Positions 18,184 through 26,071 of a stretch of 62,722 bases of DNA are shown here, piece by piece; position 1 is the first letter of the stretch, and each line of letters starts with the position of its first letter. Origin of the DNA: Acidobacteriota bacterium (GTDB lineage: Bacteria > Acidobacteriota > Terriglobia > Versatilivoradales > Versatilivoraceae). The stretch spans positions 1 to 62,722 of the forward strand of contig JAJDUG010000038.1 in assembly GCA_022826755.1 (NCBI GenBank). The letters are read 5' to 3'. The notes under the pieces are model-generated. The model was not told where the DNA came from, did not search any database, and saw nothing but the letters and a program-made list of their open reading frames with translations. The translations under genes were made by a program, and so were the position numbers.

Positions 18184-18547
18184 ACGGAACTGGTTCGAGA
18201 AGGCGGATCAGGATCTGGAGTTGGCTCGTCGGGCGTTGGGGCCAGGAAAACCCTTGCCCGCGATGGCCTGCTTTCACGCCCAGCAATGCGCCGAGAAATA
18301 TCTGAAGGGCTATCTGATCGCTCACTCGGTACCCTTCCGCTTCGTGCACGATCTCGTTTATCTTACGCAGCTCTGCACGGCACGAGAACCGGCCTTTGCG
18401 AAACTGATGTCGGCTGCCGAAGTATTAGGCGAATATGGGACGACAGTGCGCTATCCGATGGAAGGCTCAGAAGAGCCCGATATGGAAGCTGCCAGGGAGG
18501 CCATCCGGCTGGCCGAAAAAGTTGCTGCTTTAGTCGTGAAGAGTTAG
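18164..18547 (+). CDS. HEPN-domain protein (toxin partner of MNT)
   Basis: A 127-residue all-helical protein with the HEPN signature CFHAQQCAEKYLKGYLI and a C-terminal VRYPMEGSE segment. HEPN toxins are RNases with an Rx4-6H motif. Here the segment after R (YPMEGSE) contains no His, so the canonical nuclease motif appears absent, as in a subset of HEPN/MNT proteins. It overlaps the MNT gene by 20 bp and reads in another frame, the usual coupled arrangement. Confidence 0.85.
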   Translation: MSDRRPERNWFEKADQDLELARRALGPGKPLPAMACFHAQQCAEKYLKGYLIAHSVPFRFVHDLVYLTQLCTAREPAFAKLMSAAEVLGEYGTTVRYPMEGSEEPDMEAAREAIRLAEKVAALVVKS

Positions 18548-18627
18548 ACGAAAAAAAGATCAACTTAACGCCCAGATGCGCCATTCCTTCCTCTGGACAT
18601 ATCGCGGTCCTCCTTTCCTGTAGTTTC

Positions 18628-19014
18628 TTAATTCCCTGTCCAAAGAAATCGTGGGGCGGGGGAGACCCCGGACCAGTCGACCGATACCGAAGGGCCAAGG
18701 GTCTTCTGGGCGGCGATCTCAAAATCACCACGGTGGTCCTGGATCCATGCAAGGTAGAAAAGGCTCTGGTTGATCAAGTCGGACGACTCAACCTTCTTGT
18801 ACTCGACGATAACCGGATTGTTGTCCTCTGACAGGGCAAGCGTATCAATGCGCCCCGCGTGCTGAGCCCCGGTCGAAAACTCCGAAGCCACCAACCGACA
18901 ACCAAATACCGTTTGGAGGTTTTTCTCGATCAGTGTCTGCAAGTGTTTCTCGGAATCGAAGTTGGTTTGATCAACGGTTGCAAGATTCGTTTTACTGACT
19001 GAGAAGAGCGGCAT
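18628..19014 (-). CDS. NucS/DUF5655-like nuclease-fold protein, C-terminally shortened
   Basis: A 128-residue protein whose residues 1-110 resemble the N-terminal half of a widespread family of about 300 residues: MPLFSVSKTNLATV, the nuclease-fold core GRIDTLALSEDNNPVIVEYKK (D, then E-x-K), and SVDWSGV. After SVDWSGV the sequence turns unrelated and stops, and the usual C-terminal domain is not found in any downstream frame. It may be a truncated pseudogene or a minimal variant. It converges on the HEPN gene with an 80-bp gap. Confidence 0.6.
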   Translation of the reverse strand: MPLFSVSKTNLATVDQTNFDSEKHLQTLIEKNLQTVFGCRLVASEFSTGAQHAGRIDTLALSEDNNPVIVEYKKVESSDLINQSLFYLAWIQDHRGDFEIAAQKTLGPSVSVDWSGVSPAPRFLWTGN

Positions 19015-19263
19015 CTGATGTCTGTCTCCCTGCGCAAGCCTTTGGGAGGCTATTCCATTTGTTGAAGAATAGATGGTGGTTCAATTCACCCACCCCTGTC
19101 TTGAGGAGGGAAAAGCCCGGCTGCGCGCCTGCGATTCTGGAACTTTTCAGTACGTTAATGGACACCCTTTCAGAATGCAAACGCTAACCCACGATCGGTA
19201 ACGGTGAGCCCTCTGCCCGGTGTCGGCTGTGCCGCAGTCGCCCACTGAAGTAGCGGTTGAGCT
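19015..19263. other. Intergenic region between divergent genes, no gene seen
   Basis: Several short frames on both strands show no codon bias or family features. The right edge runs into the palindromic promoter of the BrnA-like gene. Confidence 0.4.
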
Positions 19264-19303
19264 TTGACGAAAGGTGTTAAAGTATGCATAATAATATGCA
19301 TAC
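19264..19303 (+). promoter_or_regulatory. Promoter overlapped by a perfect palindromic operator
   Basis: A -35 TTGACG (19264-19269) and -10 CATAAT (19287-19292) are separated by 17 bp. The -10 lies within an inverted repeat with 8-bp arms gtatgcat (19282-19289) and atgcatac (19296-19303) and a 6-bp centre. A dimeric repressor there would block RNA polymerase. The next gene encodes a BrnA-like antitoxin of a class known to autorepress, so it is the obvious candidate. Confidence 0.7.
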
Positions 19304-19352
19304 TGAAATTGAAGACGAAATCCAGGTAATTCCGATGCGGCAGGCAGGCTAA
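19296..19352 (+). CDS. Possible 18-residue leader peptide
   Basis: The frame MHTEIEDEIQVIPMRQAG starts inside the palindrome and stops 2 bp before the ATG of the BrnA-like gene, in a different frame. It could be a leader peptide or chance. No ribosome-binding site is evident. Confidence 0.2.
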   Translation: MHTEIEDEIQVIPMRQAG

Positions 19353-19354
19353 CG

Positions 19355-19660
19355 ATGAAAAGCTTCTCGTCTCCATCAACCCTTGATGATCGCGATGAAT
19401 ATCCCAACGTGACTCAAGCGGATCTGGACCGTGCGACATTCCGTGTCGGACTCAAGCCTGCCCCGCGCAAGCAACGCATCACGATCTCACTGGACACAAA
19501 CCTCGTCGAATATTTCAAGGCGAAGGCCGGGAAGCGCGGGTACCAGACCCTGATTAACGAGACCTTGCGGCAGGCGAAGGAACGAGAAGAGTTGGTCAGC
19601 ACATTACGCCGAGTCATTCGTGAGGAATTGCATCACGAAAAGCGCTACGGCGGCTCCTGA
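19355..19660 (+). CDS. BrnA-like antitoxin (orphan)
   Basis: A 101-residue protein with a flexible N-terminus (NVTQADLDRATFRVGLKP) and a ribbon-helix-helix-type DNA-binding part KQRITISLDTNLVEYFKAKAGKRGYQTLINETLRQ, written here in overlapping parts: KQRITISLDTNLVEYF and GYQTLINETLRQ. These match the BrnA antitoxin family, which binds the BrnT RNase toxin and represses its own operon. No BrnT gene lies upstream (its usual place) or downstream; an HD-domain gene follows 13 bp later. The promoter carries a palindrome, as expected for autoregulation. Confidence 0.75.
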   Translation: MKSFSSPSTLDDRDEYPNVTQADLDRATFRVGLKPAPRKQRITISLDTNLVEYFKAKAGKRGYQTLINETLRQAKEREELVSTLRRVIREELHHEKRYGGS

Positions 19661-19673
19661 AAAAAGCATCCAT

Positions 19674-21002
19674 ATGCCAGGAAATTTTCATGAGGTCAGA
19701 GATCCCATTCACGTATTTGTCCGCTTGGATAGCGAAGAGCGTAGAGTTCTGGATTCTGCTTCGTTTCAGCGGTTGCGCCATATCCACCAACTGGCGTTGA
19801 CCTACCTGGTTTACCCTGGTGCAACACACAAGAGATTCGAACACTCGCTCGGAGTCATGGAACTTGCAAGCCGGGTTTTCGATGTCATCACACACTCGGA
19901 GAGCATATCGGATCGGATCCGGAGCCTGCTGGAGCCGCTCGTTTCTTCTGACAAACTGCGATATTGGCGTCGGGTACTACGGATGGCTGCTCTTTGTCAC
20001 GACGTCGGCCACCTGCCGTTTTCACACGCAGCCGAGAAAGAGCTCTTGCCGAACGGTTGGGATCACGAGAAACTTACGCGGCAGGTAATTTCCAGCAATG
20101 CTATGAAGAGCATCTGGAACTCCATCACCCCGCCACTCCGCCATGTTGACATCGAAAAACTGGCAGTTGGCCCGAAGAATGCAACGGACCTGGAGTTTAC
20201 GGACTGGGAAACAATTCTGGCCGAAATCATCGGCGGCGATGCTTTCGGCGTTGACCGCATGGATTACCTTCTCCGCGACTCTCACCACACGGGAGTTGCT
20301 TACGGAAAGTTCGAACACTACCGATTGATTGACACTCTGCGCATCTTACCGCAGTCGAATGAGAGCGAACGCCTACAAGAACCCGCACTCGGGGTGGACG
20401 AAGGCGGCATTCATTCTGCCGAAGCGCTGATGCTGGCACGTTACTTCATGTACTCTCAGGTCTACTTCCATCCTGTCCGTCGAATTTACGACATCCACCT
20501 GATGGATTTTCTCAAAGAATGGCTTGACGACAGTGTCTTCTCGACGGACCTGGAAGGTCATTTGAGAATGACCGACAATGAGGTTTCCGCGGCGCTACGG
20601 GAAGCGGCAGATGCCGAGGACAAAGCCGGTCATTTACATGCACGTCGAATCCTAGGTCGTGAGCACTTCAAGCGCCTGTACGAGTGGAATCCCGACGACG
20701 TCCAATTAAACCCGGAATCCGGAAGAGCCGTCTTTCGCGCCCTGAGTGAAAGGTACGATAAGGATCAAATTCGTCATGACCGCTACCGCCAGGGAAGCGG
20801 CGCACCGGATTTCCCAATTCAGATGCGCGACGGTCGGATTGTTTCTTCCCTTGATATTTCTAAAACGTTGAGAACCCTGCCAGTCGTCTCGGTCGATCGT
20901 GTATTCGCAGATCGATCGATTTTCGATAATGCAATCAAATGGGTTAATGAGAATCGCGACGAAATTATCGCACCCGAGAGAGAGGAGGCCGGGAATGGAT
21001 AG
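19674..21002 (+). CDS. HD-domain phosphohydrolase, dGTPase/YwfO-like
   Basis: A 442-residue HD hydrolase. The N-terminus IHVFVRLDSEERRVLDSASFQRLRHIHQL and KRFEHSLGVMEL is typical of dNTP triphosphohydrolase-like HD proteins (SAMHD1/YwfO type). Metal ligands are H at RFEHS, H109-D110 in CHDVGHLPFSH, and D in DAFGVDRMDYLLRDS. The substrate is probably a nucleotide, by family. It follows the BrnA-like gene by 13 bp and overlaps the next gene by 8 bp, so all three may form one operon under the palindromic promoter. HD dNTPases can act in phage defence by nucleotide depletion; that role here is inference. Confidence 0.85.
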   Translation: MPGNFHEVRDPIHVFVRLDSEERRVLDSASFQRLRHIHQLALTYLVYPGATHKRFEHSLGVMELASRVFDVITHSESISDRIRSLLEPLVSSDKLRYWRRVLRMAALCHDVGHLPFSHAAEKELLPNGWDHEKLTRQVISSNAMKSIWNSITPPLRHVDIEKLAVGPKNATDLEFTDWETILAEIIGGDAFGVDRMDYLLRDSHHTGVAYGKFEHYRLIDTLRILPQSNESERLQEPALGVDEGGIHSAEALMLARYFMYSQVYFHPVRRIYDIHLMDFLKEWLDDSVFSTDLEGHLRMTDNEVSAALREAADAEDKAGHLHARRILGREHFKRLYEWNPDDVQLNPESGRAVFRALSERYDKDQIRHDRYRQGSGAPDFPIQMRDGRIVSSLDISKTLRTLPVVSVDRVFADRSIFDNAIKWVNENRDEIIAPEREEAGNG

Positions 21003-21603
21003 ACTGAGAAATGCTGCTTTGCTGACGCGGCTGATAGAGGGATTGTGCCGCAAAGGAGATTGGTGCGGCGAAACTCACGTTCAGAAAACGGCATTCTTCG
21101 TGCAGGAACTCATGGGTGTCCCCCTGGGATTTCAATTCATCCTGTATAAGCACGGTCCCTTTTCATTCGACTTGAGGGATGAACTCACTGCCTTGCGCGC
21201 GGATGGTATGCTGGAACTTGAGCCGCGAACATATGGCGCACAGCTTGTTCCCACGAAGCAATGTGTGTACATCCAAGGACTCTATCCGAAGACCATGGCG
21301 AAGTACGAACGAAGCATCGGTTTCGTTGTCGAGAAGCTCGGCGGAAAACGGGTTGTTGAACTTGAGCGTCTCGGAACCGCATTCTTTGTCAGCAATCGCC
21401 TGGAAGAAGGGAAGCCGGTTTACATCAGGGCAAATAAGGTCACGGCACTCAAACCCCATATCCCAACAGAGAAGGCTCGTGACGCGGTACGGGAAGTGGA
21501 CCGGATTGCCAGCGCGGCAGTCGCCCAGAAACAGGCGGCCATCAGTTCTGGTGAACATGGCGTAGTCACGAGTGTGAGAACGGAGCAGCAACGTCAACAA
21601 TAG
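20995..21603 (+). CDS. YwgA-like uncharacterised protein
   Basis: A 202-residue protein starting at ATG 20995 behind agaggagg, within the last codons of the HD gene. The segment HVQKTAFFVQELMGVPLGFQ followed by YKHGPFSFDLRDEL resembles YwgA of Bacillus and, more distantly, the Panacea/SocA-like (DUF4065) fold. In B. subtilis ywgA is, from memory, next to the HD gene ywfO, so the pair looks conserved over a long distance. The C-terminus is charged and probably disordered. Function unknown; an accessory or regulator of the HD hydrolase is plausible. Confidence 0.65.
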   Translation: MDRLRNAALLTRLIEGLCRKGDWCGETHVQKTAFFVQELMGVPLGFQFILYKHGPFSFDLRDELTALRADGMLELEPRTYGAQLVPTKQCVYIQGLYPKTMAKYERSIGFVVEKLGGKRVVELERLGTAFFVSNRLEEGKPVYIRANKVTALKPHIPTEKARDAVREVDRIASAAVAQKQAAISSGEHGVVTSVRTEQQRQQ

Positions 21604-21704
21604 ACGTATCGCGGCTCGGCAGGGGGCCCAAAGCCGCTCCGGCGTTTTGCAATCATCAGGATACCTTGTTCTAAGCTATCTCAAGCAGCCAGCCACCCTC
21701 CCCA

Positions 21705-22688
21705 TCAGCGGAAAAATCCTCGCCAGACGACATCGACCAGGGTGTGGAGCAGGGCCGGGGCCATCAGGTTGCGGGTTTTGGCGTAGGCTCGGCCGTACAC
21801 CAGCCCGGCCAGGGTGGCCAGCAGGAAGTAGCGCCAGTCGGGGCTGGGGCCGTTGTTGAGATGGGCGGCGCCGAAGATGACCGAGGCCACCCCCAGGGCC
21901 AGGGCGGGGCGGCCGATCGCTTTCTCCAGCAGGTTCTGAATGATGCCTCGGAACAGCAGCTCCTCGGGAATGCCGATGAAAATGAAAATCCCCAGCGCCA
22001 TCGGCAGGAGGGCGCCGGGAGAGGCGAACGTCTCGGCGGGCTGGAGGAACCCGGTCAGAAGACCCAGCCCGATGGCCACCGGGGCGTAGAGAGCAAAATA
22101 CCCCGCGGCTACCCGCCAATCCACCGCCCGCCAGCGCCAGCGGTAGCCCACTCCATCCAGACCCCGCAGGCAGACCAGGCAGAACACACCCAGGCAGGTG
22201 CCGACCAGCGCGTTCATTCCATAAGCCAGCCCCCCACCGGGCCAGGTCCAGACTCCCGTCATCAAGCCGAAGTCCAGGGGAAGCCACAAGACCAGGGCCA
22301 CCAGCCACTCCTGCCAGTGGAATCGATTGGGAAGGGTTCGAGTGAACAGGACAATCAGGATTGGGACCAACAGATAGAGCGCCAGCGTGAGACGCGGCAG
22401 GGCTCGCAGGTTATCGGTGGCCACGCCGTAAATGGAGTAGGGTATCCAGAGAACGGGGACAGCGGCCAGCGTCTGGCCGGCGCTCCTTCCAAACCAGTCC
22501 CCGAGAGCTTTTTGAAGGGGTGGGTAACCCAAGAGCAGAAAGAGGAAGAAGTAGCTGTTCAGGCAGAGGGCCGCCAGCCCGGTTCGCAGGTCGATAGCGA
22601 CCTGCCCGCCGGAGAGTCCCCAAGCCATCAGGTTGATCCCCGCGAGGACCAGAACGATCGTCAGGACCGCACGCTTCATCGATTGCAT
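21705..22688 (-). CDS. CPBP-family intramembrane metalloprotease (Abi/CAAX-like)
   Basis: A 327-residue protein with about eight membrane segments. The CPBP catalytic motifs lie in the C-terminal half: EELLFRG (EExxxR), FGAAHLNN (FxxxH) and HTLVDV (HxxxD/N position). The family includes Rce1-type CAAX proteases and bacterial proteins with immunity or signalling roles. ATG 22688 or 22679 are both possible. It is divergent from the phosphodiesterase cluster with 150 bp between starts. Confidence 0.88.
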   Translation of the reverse strand: MQSMKRAVLTIVLVLAGINLMAWGLSGGQVAIDLRTGLAALCLNSYFFLFLLLGYPPLQKALGDWFGRSAGQTLAAVPVLWIPYSIYGVATDNLRALPRLTLALYLLVPILIVLFTRTLPNRFHWQEWLVALVLWLPLDFGLMTGVWTWPGGGLAYGMNALVGTCLGVFCLVCLRGLDGVGYRWRWRAVDWRVAAGYFALYAPVAIGLGLLTGFLQPAETFASPGALLPMALGIFIFIGIPEELLFRGIIQNLLEKAIGRPALALGVASVIFGAAHLNNGPSPDWRYFLLATLAGLVYGRAYAKTRNLMAPALLHTLVDVVWRGFFR

Positions 22689-22838
22689 TCTCCTGGAGGC
22701 GTACCGGACCGGGGATGGGCGGGGAAAGCGGCTCCACGCCCCGATCCGCGGCGCCCTGCCCGCTGTTCCGGGACCTCAAACCAAGGGGTTGATGTATTAT
22801 GCCCTGACTCCAAGAGGGGAGGCGGCGGCTTTTCTTCA

Positions 22839-24944
22839 ATGATCCTGAAGTCCAAGACCCTGTGGCCGACCATCGCCTGGACCCTGATCCTGGGGATCGC
22901 CTGTCCCCTGACCCTGCAGGCCTACATCGGCCCTGGCGCGGGATTTGCCTTCGTTTCCTCGTTCCTGGTGCTGCTGCTGGCCGTCCTGCTGGCCGTCTTT
23001 TCCCTGCTGTCCTGGCCCCTGCGGCTCCTGTTCGGCCTCGTCTTCAAACGCAAGCGAAGGGGGCGGCGCAAGACCGACATTTCCAGGGTGGTGGTGGTGG
23101 GCCTGGACGGCATGGACCCCAAGCTGGCCGAGGGCTTCATGAAGGACGGTCTGTTGCCCAACTTCCGGAGGCTGAAGGAACGGGGCGACTACACCTCACT
23201 GGCCACCAGCGAGCCGGCCATTTCCCCGGTGGCCTGGTCCTCCTTCACCACCGGAGTGGACGCCTCCCATCACAACATCTACGACTTCCTCACCCGGGAC
23301 CCCTGCACCTACGCTCCCATTCTGTCCTCGGCCGACATCGCCGCCGCTTCCCGGGTATTCTCGGTGGGCAAGTACCTGGTCCCGCTGGGAAGGCCCCGGG
23401 CCACCCTGAAGCAGAAGAGCAAGCCCTTCTGGAAGATTCTGGGCGAGAGGGGCATCTTCAGCTCCATCATTCGCGTCCCGGTCACCTTCCCGCCGGAGAA
23501 GTTCAACGGGGTGCTGCTTTCCGGCATGTGCGCTCCCGACCTGAAGGGTTCTCAGGGAACCTTCTCGTTCTATACCAGCAACAGCGACCCCTCCGGGTCC
23601 AGGATCGGAGGGATGCGCTACCCGGTTTCCCCCAGCGGCAACCGCATCCGGACCGATCTCCATGGGCCCGAGAACCCGTTGCGCCGCGAGGGGGGGGAGT
23701 TGACCCTTCCCATGGAGATCCGGCTGGACCCCTCCCGGGACCGGGTTCGCATCGCCGTCTCGGGCCAGGAGTTCGAACTGGACAGGGGCGGTTACTCTCC
23801 CTGGATACGAGTGGTCTTTCGGCCCGGCCTGGGAATGAAGATCCATGGGATCTGCCTCTTCCACCTGGTTCGAACCTCTCCCCACTTCGAGCTCTACGTC
23901 TCCCCCATTCACATCGATCCCGAGCACCCCAGCCTGCCGATCTCCCACCCCTCCATCTACTCGGTCTATCTGGCCAAGCTGATCGGGCCCTACGGCACCC
24001 TGGGGCTGGCGGAAGACACCTGGGCTCTGAACGAGGGGGCGATTGACGAAGAGGCTTTCCTGAAGCAGGCCTACCTGCTCTACGAAGAGCGGGAGAAGAT
24101 GTTTTTCAAGGTGCTGGAGCGTACCCCGAGCGGACTCTGCGCCTGCGTCTTCGACACCACCGACCGCGTTCAGCACATGTTTTTCAGGTGCCTGGACCCC
24201 GATCACCCCTCCAACCGCGACAAGGAAACCGAAAAGTACCGCCACGTGATCCGGGACCTCTACGTTCGAATGGATGGCCTGGTGGGACGGCTGCTCGAGG
24301 TCATCGACGAAGAGACGCTGCTGCTGGTCATCTCCGACCACGGGTTTACCCAGTTCAAGCGGGGGCTCAATCTGAATTCCTGGCTGCGGGACAACGGCTA
24401 TCTCTTCCTGGAGGAGGGCCGCGACGAGAGCGGCGATTGGCTGAAGGGAGTCGACTGGCAGCGGACCCGGGCCTTTGCCCTGGGATTGACCGGGGTGTTC
24501 ATCAACCGAAGGGGACGCGAGGCCAAGGGAATCGTGGAAGAGGGCGAACCGCTGGCGGCCTTGAGACGGGAGATCTCCGTCAAGCTGACCCGCCTGGTCG
24601 ACCCCGAGACGGGCAAGAACGCCATTCGGAGCGTGGTCGAGACCGAAAGCGCCTTTGCCGGACCCTACACCTATGACGCCCCCGATCTGCTGGTAGGATA
24701 CAATGCCGGCTACCGGACCTCTTGGGACGGCGCCACGGGACGGGTCACCCCGGCGCAGTTCGAGGACAACACCCGCCACTGGAGCGGCGACCACTGCGTG
24801 GACCCGGCCCTGGTCCCCGGCGTCCTGTTCAGCAATCGAAAGGTCCGGAGGAACGACCCCGGGCTGACCGATATCGCCCCGACCGTTCTCGAGGCGCTTG
24901 GCGTGGAGCAGCCGACCTACATGAAGGGCCGGCCTTTGATTTAA
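22839..24944 (+). CDS. Membrane-anchored type I phosphodiesterase/nucleotide pyrophosphatase family protein (AP superfamily)
   Basis: The protein is 701 residues. Residues 1-70 contain two hydrophobic segments (TIAWTLILGIACPLTLQAY; FVSSFLVLLLAVLLAVFSLL) and a basic stop-transfer KRKRRGRRK. The catalytic domain has the first metal Asp in VVVGLDGMDP, the nucleophile region SEPAISPVAWSSFTTGVD, metal ligands DTTDRVQHMFF and LVISDHGF, and a late His in HWSGDHCVDP. These define the alkaline-phosphatase superfamily, NPP branch. The substrate is not readable; envelope phosphodiesters or activated lipids are possible. ATG 22839 precedes the hydrophobic segment. A small RHH-like gene, an Oxa1-like gene and a second AP enzyme follow in the same direction. 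Confidence 0.88.
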   Translation: MILKSKTLWPTIAWTLILGIACPLTLQAYIGPGAGFAFVSSFLVLLLAVLLAVFSLLSWPLRLLFGLVFKRKRRGRRKTDISRVVVVGLDGMDPKLAEGFMKDGLLPNFRRLKERGDYTSLATSEPAISPVAWSSFTTGVDASHHNIYDFLTRDPCTYAPILSSADIAAASRVFSVGKYLVPLGRPRATLKQKSKPFWKILGERGIFSSIIRVPVTFPPEKFNGVLLSGMCAPDLKGSQGTFSFYTSNSDPSGSRIGGMRYPVSPSGNRIRTDLHGPENPLRREGGELTLPMEIRLDPSRDRVRIAVSGQEFELDRGGYSPWIRVVFRPGLGMKIHGICLFHLVRTSPHFELYVSPIHIDPEHPSLPISHPSIYSVYLAKLIGPYGTLGLAEDTWALNEGAIDEEAFLKQAYLLYEEREKMFFKVLERTPSGLCACVFDTTDRVQHMFFRCLDPDHPSNRDKETEKYRHVIRDLYVRMDGLVGRLLEVIDEETLLLVISDHGFTQFKRGLNLNSWLRDNGYLFLEEGRDESGDWLKGVDWQRTRAFALGLTGVFINRRGREAKGIVEEGEPLAALRREISVKLTRLVDPETGKNAIRSVVETESAFAGPYTYDAPDLLVGYNAGYRTSWDGATGRVTPAQFEDNTRHWSGDHCVDPALVPGVLFSNRKVRRNDPGLTDIAPTVLEALGVEQPTYMKGRPLI

Positions 24945-24992
24945 ACCCCGGGAGCCGGGAGCGGCACCCCCTCATCACATGGAGAGAGAGTC

Positions 24993-25199
24993 ATGTTTGG
25001 CAGTCGGATCAAGCTGGACGGCGAGTTGCTGAGTCGATGCCGGAAGCAGGCGGAGCAGCTCGGCTACAGCTCGGTGGAGGAGTTCGTCACCCACGTCCTG
25101 GAACGGGAGTTGAGGTCCATGGAAAGCAGCGGGGGCGGAACCGCGGCAGACGAAGAGGAGATCGCCAACCGCCTGAAGGGGCTCGGCTACATTGAATGA
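24993..25199 (+). CDS. Small RHH/CopG-like protein with GLGYIE tail
   Basis: A 68-residue protein: residues 1-40 (SRIKLDGELLSRCRKQAEQL, YSSVEEFVTHVLERELR) resemble a ribbon-helix-helix fold. An acidic linker leads to the C-terminal ANRLKGLGYIE. A similar [RL]xxLGY[IV] ending is common at the C-terminus of sulfatase and AP-superfamily proteins in such genomes, which may be a clue to interaction. An ATG behind gagagag lies 48 bp after the phosphodiesterase gene. It is too small and charged to be an enzyme. Role unknown. Confidence 0.75.
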   Translation: MFGSRIKLDGELLSRCRKQAEQLGYSSVEEFVTHVLERELRSMESSGGGTAADEEEIANRLKGLGYIE

Positions 25200-25204
25200 C
25201 GGTG

Positions 25205-25237
25205 GCCCGCGTTTCTCACCGGGGGGCGTGACCATGG
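25205..25237. repeat. Dispersed repeat relative at the start of the Oxa1-like gene
   Basis: These 33 bases match 39303-39335 at 29 positions, and all four differences are transitions. Here the sequence includes the likely ribosome site (gggggg) and the ATG of the next gene. Confidence 0.6.
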
Positions 25238-26058
25238 AGCTGTTCAACCGCACAATGGGCCTGGCGACGGACCTGGTGATGCAGCCCTTGCAGGGGCTTT
25301 CGCCCTCAACCTCCCTGCTGCTGCTGTCGGCCGCCATGGGCCTGCTGTTACTGCTGGTCTTCCGGCTCACCTCCAACCAGGCGGCCATCGGCAGCCTGCG
25401 CCGGCAAATGGCGGCCCACCTGTTGGAGTTCCGTCTGTTTCAGCACAGCCTGGGCATCCAGTGGTCGTCTCTTTCCCGCATGCTGCTGGCCAACCTGATT
25501 TACTTGAAGTATGCGGCCCGGCCTCTGTTGCTGATGCTGGTCCCACTCGCCCTGTTGCTGGTCCAGTTCAACCAGTGGTACGGATACCAGCCCCTCAAAC
25601 CGGAGCAGACGGTCCTGGTGGCCCTGAAGCTGGCGGGAGGGCAACGCGATCTCTCCAAGGTGCGCCTGAAGATCGGGGACGGCCTGGAACTGGTGGGGAG
25701 ACCCTTGCGCATCCCCCAGGCCGGCGAGGTGAACTGGAGCGTCCGACCCCGGAGACAGGGAACCCACCTGCTCACTTTCCAGTTCGAAAGCCGGCAGGTG
25801 CAGAAGGAGATCATCACCTCCGGCCAGGGAATGGCGCGAGTCTCGGCGGTCACTCCGGCCCAGGATTTCTGGGACCTCCTGCAGCACCCGGGAGAGCCGC
25901 CGCTGCCGCCGGACTCCTTCGCAGAACGCATCTCGGTGAATTATCCCGCCCGCAGAATCAACCTGCTGGGATGGGAAACCCACTGGGTGGTCTTCCTGCT
26001 GATCGTCTCCACGCTTACCGCGCTGGCCTTCAAGCGGCTTCTCCGGGTTCAAATCTAG
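25234..26058 (+). CDS. Oxa1/EMC3-superfamily-like membrane protein
   Basis: A 274-residue membrane protein. A hydrophobic segment near residues 17-43 (SLLLLSAAMGLLLLLVFRL) is followed by a charged amphipathic stretch (NQAAIGSLRRQMAAHLLEFR) and a pair of membrane segments around LANLIYLKYAARPLLLMLVP. Next come a soluble beta-rich domain (residues 100-235) and a last membrane helix (WVVFLLIVSTLTALAF). The helix, basic hairpin, then two-helix pattern with an Arg in the first helix resembles the YidC/Oxa1/EMC3 insertase core; this is pattern similarity only. ATG 25234 (or GTG 25228) is preferred to TTG 25192, which overlaps the upstream gene. Position between two AP enzymes suggests a shared envelope task. 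Confidence 0.55.
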   Translation: MELFNRTMGLATDLVMQPLQGLSPSTSLLLLSAAMGLLLLLVFRLTSNQAAIGSLRRQMAAHLLEFRLFQHSLGIQWSSLSRMLLANLIYLKYAARPLLLMLVPLALLLVQFNQWYGYQPLKPEQTVLVALKLAGGQRDLSKVRLKIGDGLELVGRPLRIPQAGEVNWSVRPRRQGTHLLTFQFESRQVQKEIITSGQGMARVSAVTPAQDFWDLLQHPGEPPLPPDSFAERISVNYPARRINLLGWETHWVVFLLIVSTLTALAFKRLLRVQI

Positions 26059-26071
26059 GAGTTTCCACCCC

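Noticed and set aside
21744-22838. Long N-terminal extension in frame with the phosphodiesterase gene
   Set aside because: Lies antisense to the CPBP gene, is Gln/Gly-rich shadow sequence, and precedes the real start with its hydrophobic anchor.
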